From the NCBI RefSeq assembly GCF_035658495.1, contig NZ_CP141944.1, positions 3,456,501-3,520,500 on the forward strand: a stretch of 64,000 bases of DNA, read 5' to 3'. Positions within the stretch are counted from its first letter, which is position 1, and every line of letters starts with the position of its first letter. A program made the translations under genes and the position numbers. The notes under the pieces are model-generated. The model did no database searches. It saw only the letters and a list, made by a program, of their open reading frames with translations, and was not told the DNA's origin. This stretch comes from Novosphingobium sp. RL4. GTDB lineage: Bacteria; Pseudomonadota; Alphaproteobacteria; Sphingomonadales; Sphingomonadaceae. Of the stretch, positions 44,901 to 53,410 are shown one piece after another.

Positions 44901-45317
44901 ATGCGCAGCCTCGACGACATCCGCGAAGAATACGAGTTTTCCGAAGGCGATGAACGCTATCGCCTGCTGATCGGCCTCGGCGCCGAACTCGATCCCATGC
45001 CCGATGCGCTGAAGACGGACGCCACCAAAGTGCGCGGCTGCTCGGCCAGCGTCTGGGTCTATCCGATGGCGCAGGACGACGGCACGCTGCACTTCCTGGC
45101 AGACAGCAATGCCGCGATCACCAAGGGCATCGTCTCGCTGGTGATCTCCGCCGTGCAGGACAAGCCCGCCGCCGAAGTGGCGGAAACCGACATCGCCGCC
45201 GCGCTGGAATCGTTCGACCTCAAGAACCAGCTCTCGTCCAACCGCACCCAGGGCGTGCCGAACATGATCGCGCTGATCCGCGAAACCGCCGCGCGCTACG
45301 CGACCCAGCAGTCTTGA
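44901..45317 (+). CDS. sufE: Cysteine desulfuration protein SufE
   Basis: The 138-residue protein accepts sulfane sulfur from a SufS-type desulfurase for Fe-S cluster assembly. The accepting cysteine is Cys47 in KVRGCSASVWV. The N terminus SLDDIREEYEFSEGDERYRL and the tail RTQGVPNMIALIRETA are typical. No other suf gene is in the window. Confidence 0.94.
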   Translation: MRSLDDIREEYEFSEGDERYRLLIGLGAELDPMPDALKTDATKVRGCSASVWVYPMAQDDGTLHFLADSNAAITKGIVSLVISAVQDKPAAEVAETDIAAALESFDLKNQLSSNRTQGVPNMIALIRETAARYATQQS

Positions 45318-45673
45318 AGCGGCTCGGCCGCCCTCTGTGGATGGCGGCGGGCCTGTTCTTCGTGGCGCTCGGCACGATCGGCATCTTCCTGCCGGTGATG
45401 CCCACGGTGGTGTTCTACCTGCTGGCGGCGGCATGCTTCGGCAAGAGCCATCCTGAATGGGCCGAGCGGCTCTACAACCACCCGCATTACGGCCACAACT
45501 TGCGCGAATGGCGAGACCGCCGGGCGATCAGCCGCAAGGGCAAGGTCTCCGCGATCCTGGCGATGAGCGCCTCGATCCCGTTTACCTGGTTCACCGTGGG
45601 CTGGCCCTGGGTCCTGATCCCGGCGGCGGTGCTGGCAACGATCGGCCCGTGGATCTGGACGCGCGCCGAATAG
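45314..45673 (+). CDS. DUF454 (YbaN family) inner-membrane protein
   Basis: The 119-residue protein has an N-terminal hydrophobic stretch (FFVALGTIGIFLPVMPTVVF). The family signature FGKSHPEWAERLYNHPHYG lies in the middle and two helices end the protein. YbaN/DUF454 function is unknown. The start is a TTG overlapping the sufE stop (TTGA), so the two genes are coupled. Confidence 0.88.
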   Translation: MKRLGRPLWMAAGLFFVALGTIGIFLPVMPTVVFYLLAAACFGKSHPEWAERLYNHPHYGHNLREWRDRRAISRKGKVSAILAMSASIPFTWFTVGWPWVLIPAAVLATIGPWIWTRAE

Positions 45674-45683
45674 GATCGCGGCG

Positions 45684-47075
45684 CTAGCGCCGGTCCCTGC
45701 CATAGACGTCAGTCAGCAGCGCCACGCCGGACCGGGTCGCCGTGGCCGTAAGATAGGTGAGGTAGACCGGCACCGGCGCCGGCATCACCACTGGCTGTTC
45801 CGGCCCCTTGCCGTGCCGGTCGAAGGCCTTGCCCATCATCCAGCGGCCGAGCTTCTCCGCATCGTCGAGGCGGATGCAGCCGTTGCTGAGGTGGCGGTCC
45901 TCCTTGACCAGCAGGTCGCGGTTCGGCGTATCGTGAAGGTAGATGCCCTCGTCGTTGGGGAACAGGTACTTCACCTTGCCCATCGAATTGGCAGGACCGG
46001 GCAGTTCGCGAATGCGCAGGTCCACCTTGCCGTCCTGCACGGCCCGCCAGTCGATCGTCGCCGGATCGACGACTTGCGGATTGGCGCTCCAGTCCGACAG
46101 GACTTCCATGTTCATGGACTTGAGCGTGCGGCCGGAGAGTATCTTGCGGGCGACGTTGTCACGCGTGAGGTAATCCGGGATATTCCAGTAGGGGTTGAAG
46201 ATCGCCCAGTTGATGTAGCCTGCCAGCATCGGCGTCTGCGTCTTTTCGGCGCCCACCACGACCCGCATGGTGCCGACCATCTTGCCGTTCTGGTAATACC
46301 ACAGCCGCGCGGTCGCCGCGTCCACCACGATATGCCGGACCGCCGCCGAGGGCAGCACGCGGGCGCGCTCCAGATTGAGCCGCACGACCTCGATCGTGCG
46401 CTCGTCGGCACCTTTGTTTTCGGCGGCGCGCAGCAGGTCGCGCATGCGCAGGTAGTGCGGGCTCATCCAGCCCATGCCGCCGACATAGGCGCCGAAATCG
46501 TTCAGCGCCGCAACCCGCAGGATCGCATCGTCGGCCAGCTTCGCCGGGGCGAGCCCCTTGCCGACATAAGTCATGCCCACGTTCCCGGCCTTGCGCATGT
46601 CGCGCACATAGCGCGCAAAGGCGCTGGACAGCGCAACTTCCGCAGTGGCCACGTCCTCGGGCCCGCCGCGATTGGCCTGCGAGATCGCCTCGCGCAGCTT
46701 GTCCGGGCCGTAGCGCGAGGGCTTCAGGCCATCCAGTTCCGCCTCGTCGAGATAACGCAGGAACGCCTGTGCATCCGCGCCGATGCGGCCCTTGCTAACC
46801 CAGACCGGCTGGAAACCGCGGCCCTGGTAGAACTTCGCGATCTTTCCGCCAGCTTCATGCCGGATCGCCAGCGCCGTTGCCATGGCCCCGGCGCCGGTGG
46901 CTCCGGCACCGGGGGCAGTGGCTCTGACCGACGCGGGCTTCGCCGCGCCTGCCTTTACGCCTGTTCTGGCCGGAGCAGCCAGAGCCGTCGATATCAAGCC
47001 CGGACCGATGGTCAGGATGGCCAGGCCGAACAGCGCGGCCCCGGTCTGGCCGCAGGGAAACTGGCGGAAATTCAT
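45684..47075 (-). CDS. L,D-transpeptidase, YcbB type
   Basis: The 463-residue exported protein has a signal peptide of about 33 residues and an Ala/Gly-rich linker. It has a scaffold domain typical of YcbB-like enzymes and a YkuD catalytic domain. The active-site region reads HLSNGCIRLDD near residue 390, with the conserved Cys. It would form 3-3 cross-links in peptidoglycan or attach proteins to it. A lipoprotein gene ends 18 bases upstream on the same strand. Confidence 0.92.
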   Translation of the reverse strand: MNFRQFPCGQTGAALFGLAILTIGPGLISTALAAPARTGVKAGAAKPASVRATAPGAGATGAGAMATALAIRHEAGGKIAKFYQGRGFQPVWVSKGRIGADAQAFLRYLDEAELDGLKPSRYGPDKLREAISQANRGGPEDVATAEVALSSAFARYVRDMRKAGNVGMTYVGKGLAPAKLADDAILRVAALNDFGAYVGGMGWMSPHYLRMRDLLRAAENKGADERTIEVVRLNLERARVLPSAAVRHIVVDAATARLWYYQNGKMVGTMRVVVGAEKTQTPMLAGYINWAIFNPYWNIPDYLTRDNVARKILSGRTLKSMNMEVLSDWSANPQVVDPATIDWRAVQDGKVDLRIRELPGPANSMGKVKYLFPNDEGIYLHDTPNRDLLVKEDRHLSNGCIRLDDAEKLGRWMMGKAFDRHGKGPEQPVVMPAPVPVYLTYLTATATRSGVALLTDVYGRDRR

Positions 47076-47093
47076 CGTGTGCTTGCTTCGCCC

Positions 47094-47339
47094 TCAGCCG
47101 CGTTCACCGGTGCGGGTCGGAGCGGGCGGCGGCGAAGGCGGCGGCGGCGTGTAGTTCGGGTGATAGATGCCGTCGGATGTGTAGTAACCGTCGATGATGC
47201 CGTCGCCGTCGCGGTCGGCCGCGACGGATCCGGGAACGGCGCCGGGCGGCGGCGGCGGGGGAAGCGATTCCTTCTTGCTCGCGCATCCGGCCAGGGCGAT
47301 GCCCCCCGCTGCGGCGAGAATGATGAGTGCTTTTTTCAT
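47094..47339 (-). CDS. Small lipoprotein with Ca-binding-like loop
   Basis: The 81-residue protein has a lipoprotein signal with the lipobox LAGC (Cys19). A Pro-rich stretch follows, then DRDGDGIIDGYY, which looks like an EF-hand/dockerin calcium loop, and a second Pro-rich tail. It would be anchored in the outer or inner membrane. It precedes the L,D-transpeptidase gene, so a cell-wall-related role is possible. Confidence 0.85.
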   Translation of the reverse strand: MKKALIILAAAGGIALAGCASKKESLPPPPPPGAVPGSVAADRDGDGIIDGYYTSDGIYHPNYTPPPPSPPPAPTRTGERG

Positions 47340-47586
47340 GCGATGTCCTCCCGGTTCGTGTCCGTGTCGGAGCTTGGGAGAGGCGGGACTGTCGCAGCTC
47401 CCGTTGACACCCTGTCACGCTTATCGGGACTGCGAATCAGGGAAATAGCGCGGCCACCAGCGCAGAGACGAATGGTGGCACTTTCGCGCCGGATTGCGCG
47501 AGCCCCTGAAAAACGCCGATTTCGATAGTGTACGCCAGATTAACAGGGTGCCCGGCGGCATGGCACGCGGACAGAAGCCCCACCCT

Positions 47587-48108
47587 TCAGCGTTCTTCCA
47601 CGGCCTCGCGAAGCACGGCGATGCCGCGCTGGCGCTGCTCGCGCAGTTCGCGCTTCAGCACGGCCGGGTCCCGCGCGATCACGAAACCGAAACTGACCCC
47701 GCCTTCCTTGCCCACCGTGGCGTGATGAAGCTTGTGCGCCTGAACAAGCCGCTTGGCATAGCCGCGCTTGGGCACCCACCGGAAATAGCGCTGATGCACG
47801 AGCCCGTCATGGATCAGCGTGTAGATCACGCCGTAGATCAGCACGCCAAGGCCGATCCAGGTTCCCGGCTCCCAAGCCCCCTCGCCCATCACCAGCGGCG
47901 ATCCGAGCGCGAACATGCCGATGGAGATCGCCGCGCCGAACAGCGCGAAAAGGTCGTTCTTTTCCAGAAAGCCGTCGTGCGGCTCGTGGTGGTCGCGGTG
48001 CCAGGCCCAGCCGAAGCCGTGCATCACATACTTGTGACTCGCCCAGGCGACGAATTCCATCGCGGCGGCGGCGGCAAGCACGACAAGGCAGGCGGCAAGA
48101 ATGGACAT
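47587..48108 (-). CDS. crtZ: Beta-carotene hydroxylase (fatty acid hydroxylase superfamily)
   Basis: The 173-residue membrane di-iron enzyme has all four histidine clusters of CrtZ: HKYVMH, HRDHH, HDGLVH and HKLHH. Four hydrophobic helices are visible. It hydroxylates the beta rings of beta-carotene to zeaxanthin, consistent with the yellow pigments of sphingomonads. The other crt genes are not in the window. Confidence 0.93.
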   Translation of the reverse strand: MSILAACLVVLAAAAAMEFVAWASHKYVMHGFGWAWHRDHHEPHDGFLEKNDLFALFGAAISIGMFALGSPLVMGEGAWEPGTWIGLGVLIYGVIYTLIHDGLVHQRYFRWVPKRGYAKRLVQAHKLHHATVGKEGGVSFGFVIARDPAVLKRELREQRQRGIAVLREAVEER

Positions 48109-48424
48109 GGACCGGCTTCTAGCCTGTCCTCGCGCGCTTGTCAGGTCCGGCGTCGGGCCCGGGGGTCAGGTCCGGCGACAGGCGGCCTGTTCGGAATGCA
48201 GATGCAACCGCGAGAGCGCGGGGCCATCGCGGCTGCCCTGCATTCCTTCTTGTCTTTCAGGCTACCCTCTCCCTTCGGGTCGCCCGGCTCGCTTACCGGA
48301 GCAGAGCCGCGACACTTAGTTACAAATGCCGACAGGACTGTGACGTGTCAGTCTTCTCCCGTTCATGTTCGCCGCACTAAATCTGAATGCACGGAACAAG
48401 ACCCGGAAAGAGAAGGAAAGTCCC
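48109..48424. other. Intergenic region between crtZ and a small exported-protein gene
   Basis: A 316-bp non-coding region. The direct repeat GTCAGGTCCGGCG occurs twice (about 48139 and 48166). The rest includes an AT-richer patch (about 48315-48355) that may hold the promoter of the plus-strand gene. No clear gene or terminator is visible. Confidence 0.5.
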
Positions 48425-48796
48425 ATGCGCAAGATCGCCCGTTTCATCGCTCCCGCCCTCGTCGCCGCGCTGGGTATCTCGGCCATCGCACCCGGCATCG
48501 CCGAAGCCGCGCCGCGCCACGAAGCTGCCCGTTACACGCCGAATCGCGAAGCGAAGATCCGCTCGGACATCGCCGGCCTGCGCAGCCAGATCGACCGCGC
48601 CGCCGCGCGCCGCACGATCAGCCAGCGCGAAGCGACCGGCCTGCGCCGGGATGCCGCCGAAATCCAGCGCCTGCACGCCAGCTACGCGCGCGGCGGACTG
48701 AACCCCCGCGAGATGCAGACGCTCGAAAGCAAGATCAATCGCGTACACGCCGCGCTCCACGCGGAACGGAACGATCGCAACGGCCATCGCCGCTGA
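48425..48796 (+). CDS. Small exported protein of unknown function
   Basis: The 123-residue protein has a signal peptide (residues 1-28, ending GIAEAAPRH). A basic, helical mature part follows (NREAKIRSDIAGLRSQIDRA, REATGLRRDAAEIQRLHASY). AAGGAAAG before the ATG is a good ribosome-binding site. No named family is recognised; similar short periplasmic helical proteins are common in sphingomonads. Confidence 0.78.
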   Translation: MRKIARFIAPALVAALGISAIAPGIAEAAPRHEAARYTPNREAKIRSDIAGLRSQIDRAAARRTISQREATGLRRDAAEIQRLHASYARGGLNPREMQTLESKINRVHAALHAERNDRNGHRR

Positions 48797-48841
48797 GCAA
48801 ATAGCTCCAGTTGATCGCCCAGCGAATAATGTTGCGCGAAA

Positions 48842-48882
48842 AGGCGCGCCGGTTCCCCTTGAATTGCGGGTCCGGCGCGCCT
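48842..48882. promoter_or_regulatory. Perfect inverted repeat just upstream of leuC
   Basis: AGGCGCGCCGG (48842-48852) pairs with CCGGCGCGCCT (48872-48882) across a 19-base loop and ends 15 bases before the leuC ATG. On the minus strand it is followed by TTTT; on the plus strand it is not. It may protect or attenuate the leu transcript or act as a terminator between the neighbouring genes. Confidence 0.6.
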
Positions 48883-48897
48883 AATCGCGCTTTCACC

Positions 48898-50331
48898 ATG
48901 ACAACGAAACCGCGCACCCTCTACCAGAAGATCTGGGACGCCCACGTCGTCGACACGCGCGACGACGGTACCAACCTCATCTATATCGACCGGCACCTCG
49001 TCCACGAAGTGACGAGCCCGCAGGCTTTCGAGAGCCTTCGCGTGGCCGGACGCTTGGTGCGTCGTCCCGATCTTACCCTTGCGGTTCCCGACCATAACCT
49101 GCCGACCACGGCCCGCAAGGACGCGGCAGGGCATGTGCTGCCCATCGCCGATCCCGAAAGCGCGCAGCAGCTTGCCGCGCTGAAGAAGAACGCGCCCGCC
49201 TTCGGCATTCGCTATATCGACGCCACAGATGCCGAGCAGGGCATCGTCCACGTCGTCGGCCCCGAGCAGGGCTTCTCGCTGCCCGGCGCCACGATCGTCT
49301 GCGGCGACAGCCACACCGCCTGCCACGGCGGCATCGGCGCGTTGGCCTTCGGCATCGGCACCAGCGAGGTCGAGCATGTGCTCGCCACGCAGACCCTGCT
49401 GCTCAAGCAGTCGAAGAGCTTCGAAGTCCGCGTGGACGGCAAGCTGGGCGCCGGGATCACCCCCAAGGACGTGGTGCTCCACATCATCGGCGTGATCGGC
49501 ACGGCGGGCGGCACCGGCTACGTCATCGAATTCCGCGGCAACGTCTTCGAGGAAATGTCCGTCGAAGGCCGCCTGACCGTCTGCAACATGGCGATCGAAG
49601 GCGGCGCCCGCGCCGGCCTGATCGCACCGGACGAGACCACTTTCGCCTATGTCCAGGGCCGTCCTTACGCGCCCGAGGGCGAGGACTGGGACAAGGCCCT
49701 GGCCTGGTGGAAGAGCCTCGCGACCGACGAAGGCGCAACTTTCGACAAGACCGTCTCGATCCGTGCCGAGGATATCCAGCCGACCGTCACCTGGGGCACC
49801 AGCCCCGAGGACACGTCGGCGATCGGCGGCTTCGTGCCCGCACCGGAAGACTTCGCCGATGCCTCCAAGCGCGACGCGGTCAAGGTCAGCCTCGAATACA
49901 TGGGCCTGACACCCGGCACCCGGCTCACGGACGTGGAAGTGCAGAACGTCTTCATCGGCTCGTGCACCAACAGCCGCATCGAGGACATTCGCGCCGCTGC
50001 CGAAGTGCTCAAGGGCCGCCACAAGGCCGACAACGTGAAGTGGGCGATCGTCGTCCCCGGCTCCGGCCTCGTGAAGGCGCAGGCCGAGGCCGAGGGGCTG
50101 GACAAGATCATCATCGACGCGGGCCTCGAATGGCGCGAACCGGGCTGCTCGGCCTGCCTCGCCATGAATCCCGACAAGGTTCCGGCAGGCGAGCGCTGCG
50201 CCTCGACCAGCAACCGCAACTTCACCGGCCGTCAGGGCCCCGGCAGCCGTACCCACCTGATGAGCCCCGCCATGGCCGCCGCCGCCGCCGTGACGGGCAA
50301 GCTCACCGATGTGCGCGAACTGGTAGGATAA
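48898..50331 (+). CDS. leuC: 3-isopropylmalate dehydratase, large subunit
   Basis: The 477-residue aconitase-family protein isomerises 2- to 3-isopropylmalate in leucine synthesis. Fe-S cluster cysteines are visible in IGSCTNSR and CSACLAMN. The N terminus [12 protein letters not shown] is typical. The ATG at 48898 follows the hairpin and lacks a strong ribosome-binding site; the frame upstream is open but runs through the hairpin. A 54-codon gene separates it from leuD. Confidence 0.97.
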   Translation: MTTKPRTLYQKIWDAHVVDTRDDGTNLIYIDRHLVHEVTSPQAFESLRVAGRLVRRPDLTLAVPDHNLPTTARKDAAGHVLPIADPESAQQLAALKKNAPAFGIRYIDATDAEQGIVHVVGPEQGFSLPGATIVCGDSHTACHGGIGALAFGIGTSEVEHVLATQTLLLKQSKSFEVRVDGKLGAGITPKDVVLHIIGVIGTAGGTGYVIEFRGNVFEEMSVEGRLTVCNMAIEGGARAGLIAPDETTFAYVQGRPYAPEGEDWDKALAWWKSLATDEGATFDKTVSIRAEDIQPTVTWGTSPEDTSAIGGFVPAPEDFADASKRDAVKVSLEYMGLTPGTRLTDVEVQNVFIGSCTNSRIEDIRAAAEVLKGRHKADNVKWAIVVPGSGLVKAQAEAEGLDKIIIDAGLEWREPGCSACLAMNPDKVPAGERCASTSNRNFTGRQGPGSRTHLMSPAMAAAAAVTGKLTDVRELVG

Positions 50332-50338
50332 GCACGAC

Positions 50339-50503
50339 ATGTCCAACGATCCCGAAAACAACCTCGCCAGCAAGGCCGCTCTCGCCGCCGGTGCCGCTAT
50401 CGGCTCGGCCGCGATCGCCGCTGCCCTGCTCTTCGTGAAGCGCCGCAAGGCCCGCGCGAACGAAAAGCCGCTGCATCCCGAACAGGCCCCCGAGACCGAT
50501 TGA
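50339..50503 (+). CDS. 54-residue single-pass membrane protein between leuC and leuD
   Basis: An ATG seven bases after the leuC stop opens a 54-codon frame. The product has a polar N terminus ([15 protein letters not shown]), a helix rich in Ala/Ile ([16 protein letters not shown]), a KRRKAR stop-transfer cluster and an acidic tail ending PEQAPETD. Its TGA shares one base with the leuD ATG (TGATG), so leuD translation is probably coupled to it. The organised topology and packing argue that it is real. No function can be assigned. Confidence 0.75.
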   Translation: MSNDPENNLASKAALAAGAAIGSAAIAAALLFVKRRKARANEKPLHPEQAPETD

Positions 50504-51102
50504 TGCAGGCGATCTCCCACGTCGCCGGGCGGGCCATCCCGTTCGGCCGCAAGAACGTCGACACCGACGTCATCATCCCGGCGCACTGGCTCAAGACCAT
50601 CACCCGCGAAGGGCTGGGCAAGGGCGCGTTCGAGGCGGTGAAGAAGGAACCGGGCAACATCTTTGCGGACCCCGAGTTCGCGGGCGCGCCGATCCTGATC
50701 GCGGGCGACAACTTCGGCTGCGGCTCCAGCCGCGAGCACGCCGCCTGGGCTCTGCTCGACATGGGCGTGACCTGCGTGATCGCGCCGAGCTTCTCGGACA
50801 TCTTCTCGGGCAATGCCTTCAAGAACGGCATCCTCACCGTGGCACTGCCGCAGGAGGCGATCGACCGTCTGATGGAAGTGGCGCAAACCGATCCGATCGA
50901 CATCGACCTTGAAACGCAGACCGTCACCACGCGCTTCCAGGACCGCTACAGCTTCGAGATCGATCCGTTCCGCAAGCACTGCCTCCTTGGCGGCCTCGAC
51001 GAAGTGGGCCTGACCATGGCGCAGGGCGATGCCATTTCGGCGCACGAGGCCAAGGCGCGCAACGAGCTGCCGTTCCTGGCGAAAACTCCCGCAACCGTGT
51101 GA
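50503..51102 (+). CDS. leuD: 3-isopropylmalate dehydratase, small subunit
   Basis: The 199-residue protein is the swivel subunit partner of Leu[20 protein letters not shown] and [17 protein letters not shown] are diagnostic. The ATG at 50503 overlaps the stop of the small membrane-protein gene; a TTG directly in front would add one residue. Confidence 0.97.
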   Translation: MQAISHVAGRAIPFGRKNVDTDVIIPAHWLKTITREGLGKGAFEAVKKEPGNIFADPEFAGAPILIAGDNFGCGSSREHAAWALLDMGVTCVIAPSFSDIFSGNAFKNGILTVALPQEAIDRLMEVAQTDPIDIDLETQTVTTRFQDRYSFEIDPFRKHCLLGGLDEVGLTMAQGDAISAHEAKARNELPFLAKTPATV

Positions 51103-51211
51103 CGCGGCCGTCGTCCCGGACCCGGTCCGGGACGCGGTAACGCAAATCGGCATTGCCCCCGTCCGCTTCGCACCCTATCGGCAGGATAAAGCCCTAACCG
51201 AGGTTGTCCGA

Positions 51212-51535
51212 ATGACGAGTTTCCAGGATCGCGAGCGCGCCGAAGAGGCTAAGTTCGTGCATGATGCCGACACCCAGTTCCGCATCCAGGCGCGCCGCAA
51301 CCGCCTGCTGGGCGAATGGGCGGCCGTCCGGATGGACCTCTCCACCGCCGAGACCGAGGCTTACGCCAAAGCCGTGGTCCAGGCCGACTTCGAGGAAGCC
51401 GGCGACGAGGACGTGATCCGCAAGCTGCTGGGCGACCTTATCGCCGCGGGCGTCGATGCTTCGGAAGGGGAAATCCGCGCCGCGCTCGAAGCCAAGCAGG
51501 TCGAGGCCCGCCGCGCCTTCCTCGGCGAAGCGTAA
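51212..51535 (+). CDS. ATPase inhibitor zeta subunit (DUF1476)
   Basis: The 107-residue helical protein opens MTSFQDRERAEEAKFVHDAD, as in the DUF1476 family. In Paracoccus this family was identified as the zeta subunit, an inhibitor of the F1-ATPase found in alphaproteobacteria. It lies in line with bolA and grxD but 109 bases after leuD, so it may have its own promoter. Confidence 0.92.
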   Translation: MTSFQDRERAEEAKFVHDADTQFRIQARRNRLLGEWAAVRMDLSTAETEAYAKAVVQADFEEAGDEDVIRKLLGDLIAAGVDASEGEIRAALEAKQVEARRAFLGEA

Positions 51536-51558
51536 GTCGAACGAAAAGGAACCCCGCC

Positions 51559-51792
51559 ATGGCGATGTCCGCCAGCGAAATCGAAGCCATGATCCGCGCC
51601 GCCCTGCCCGATGCTTCGGTCGAGATCACCGATCTTGCCGGAGACGGCGACCATTATGCCGCGCGCGTGACCAGCGCCGCCTTCGCGGGCAAGCCCCGCG
51701 TCGCCCAGCACAAGATGGTCTACGAAGCCCTGGGCGGCCGCATGGGCGGCGTGCTTCACGCCTTGCAACTCACCACCGCCGTTCCCAACTGA
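51559..51792 (+). CDS. bolA: BolA family protein
   Basis: The 77-residue protein has the BolA fold pattern, with DHYAARVTSAAFAGKPRVAQ and the conserved His in VAQHKMVYEAL. BolA proteins pair with CGFS monothiol glutaredoxins in Fe-S handling. The grxD gene 30 bases downstream fits this. AAAAGGA precedes the ATG. Confidence 0.94.
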   Translation: MAMSASEIEAMIRAALPDASVEITDLAGDGDHYAARVTSAAFAGKPRVAQHKMVYEALGGRMGGVLHALQLTTAVPN

Positions 51793-51822
51793 CTTGTTGG
51801 CACAGTTTGAAGGTACTCTGAA

Positions 51823-52152
51823 ATGTCCGACGTCAACGCCCGCATCGGCGAGATTGTAAAGAACAACGACATCGTCCTCTTCATGAAGGGCACGCCGCTG
51901 TTTCCGCAGTGCGGCTTTTCCAGCCGGGCGATCGCCATCCTCGAACAGCTCGGCGCCCCTTACGAGAGCGTCGATGTTCTGCAGGACATGGAAATCCGCC
52001 AGGGCATCAAGGCCTATTCCGATTGGCCGACGATCCCGCAGCTCTACGTGAAGGGCGAATTCGTCGGCGGCAGCGACATCATGATGGAGATGTACGAGGC
52101 TGGCGAACTGCACCAGCTCTTCATCGACACCGGGCTCGCGACCCAGGGCTGA
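51823..52152 (+). CDS. grxD: Monothiol glutaredoxin, Grx4/Grx5 type
   Basis: The 109-residue protein has the active site CGFS (Cys30) in [13 protein letters not shown], the [19 protein letters not shown] glutathione-binding stretch and the usual length. It binds and transfers a [2Fe-2S] cluster, together with BolA. A strong terminator follows. Confidence 0.97.
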   Translation: MSDVNARIGEIVKNNDIVLFMKGTPLFPQCGFSSRAIAILEQLGAPYESVDVLQDMEIRQGIKAYSDWPTIPQLYVKGEFVGGSDIMMEMYEAGELHQLFIDTGLATQG

Positions 52153-52543
52153 TCGCCGGGCGCCTCCAGCGCTTCCAGCGCTTCCGCGAAACAGGCATTC
52201 CGAACGCCCGGGGGAAACCCCGGGCGTTTTGCCGTTCATGGCGCGCGTCCGGCGCCTTGTCCGGCCCGTTGCAGGCCTTCGCCCTGGCGATGTTGGGAAC
52301 CGAATGCTCGGGGAGGCGGGGCCGGGAGACATTTCGGCCCCGCCTCGGTCGAAACTACTCGAGGTACCTTTTAAACAAAGCATGACCCGTGCCAGTTCCC
52401 GATTTCCTTGAAATTCCGGGATTTCCCTGCACGGCCGGCCATCCTCCAGCAGCATGACTGTAAAATTGAGCGACACATCCTGCCGCCCGGCCGGCAGGAC
52501 AATTCCGCTTGCCTCCCATGGCCCCCCGCGCGAATGCCATGGG
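52153..52543. other. Intergenic region between grxD and the Nudix gene
   Basis: A 391-bp region. It holds the grxD terminator and then an AT-richer stretch (about 52355-52390) with CGAGGTACCTTTTAAACAAAG that may include the promoter of the Nudix gene. An in-frame ATG at 52454 lies in this part but the sequence behind it is not protein-like. Confidence 0.5.
52203..52230 (+). terminator. Terminator after grxD
   Basis: A perfect 11-bp stem (52203-52213 with 52218-52228) closes a GAAA tetraloop and is followed by TTTT. Confidence 0.92.
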
Positions 52544-53347
52544 ATGACGGTCTACACTCCCAGCAACGAACCGATGCCGGCGGACGGCCCCAGCGTGGTG
52601 CCAGCAGCCACACTCGTGATCTTCCGCCGGCCCGCAGGGGAAGCAGCCGGACAACCGCCTGAACTGCTGATGGTCCAGCGCGCCCGCGAAATGCGCTTCG
52701 CCGGCGGCGCCGCCGTCTTTCCGGGCGGACGGGTCGATCCGGCCGACCGCGATCTGGCGGCAAACCTCATGCCGGACGCGCCCATCGAACTGGCCGCCGC
52801 GCGCATCGCCGCAATCCGCGAGACGCTGGAGGAGACCGGCCTGATGGTCGCGGTCCGGCAACCGGTAAGCGCACCGGCTGCGGCGAAAGCACGGCACATG
52901 CTGCTGAAGGACGGCCGCCTCGCCCCGGTCCTTGCCCAATTCGGCTGGGAGCTGGAGCCTGAGCGGCTCACGCTCTATGCACACTGGTGCCCGCCGTGGG
53001 ACAAGGGTTTCGATACGCGCTTCTTCGTCACCGATCTCGGGACCGGCGCGGTGGACGTTACCGTGGATGCCACGGAGAACACCCGCCTGTTCTGGACCAG
53101 CGCCTCCCACGCCATCGACATGGCGGATCGCGGGGAAATCTCGGTCATATTCCCCACGCGCCGCAATCTGGAGCGCCTGGCCCGCTTTGCGAACCACGAC
53201 GATGCGCTGGCGGACATCGCCCGGCATCCGGTCGAACGCATCCATCCCCGGATAGAGCTGGTGGACGGCGAGGAATGGCTGATGATCCCGGACGGCCACG
53301 GCTATCCGGTGCGGGGCCAGGTCAAGGCCAGCGCCGATCGCGGTTGA
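52544..53347 (+). CDS. Nudix hydrolase, NUDT19-like with extended Nudix box
   Basis: With the ATG at 52544 the protein is 267 residues. The Nudix fold begins with VVPAATLVIFRRPAG. The Nudix box is split: FPGGRVDP is separated by about 23 residues from AAIRETLEETGLM, which holds the metal-binding REtxEExG core. Such an insert occurs in the NUDT19/RP2 group, whose members include coenzyme A diphosphatases. The substrate here is unknown. An ATG at 52454 would add 30 residues. Confidence 0.8.
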   Translation: MTVYTPSNEPMPADGPSVVPAATLVIFRRPAGEAAGQPPELLMVQRAREMRFAGGAAVFPGGRVDPADRDLAANLMPDAPIELAAARIAAIRETLEETGLMVAVRQPVSAPAAAKARHMLLKDGRLAPVLAQFGWELEPERLTLYAHWCPPWDKGFDTRFFVTDLGTGAVDVTVDATENTRLFWTSASHAIDMADRGEISVIFPTRRNLERLARFANHDDALADIARHPVERIHPRIELVDGEEWLMIPDGHGYPVRGQVKASADRG

Positions 53348-53410
53348 CCTGCAGGGTGCGCAGGGAAGGCTCGAGGTTCCCCGCGCACCTCGCCGGTCCG
53401 GTTCGCCCCG

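Noticed and set aside
48138..48180. Signal recognition particle RNA, because of GGTCAGGTCCGG
   Set aside because: The conserved continuation AAGGAAGCAGCC is missing and the 12-mer is simply repeated. No 4.5S-like hairpin can be drawn.
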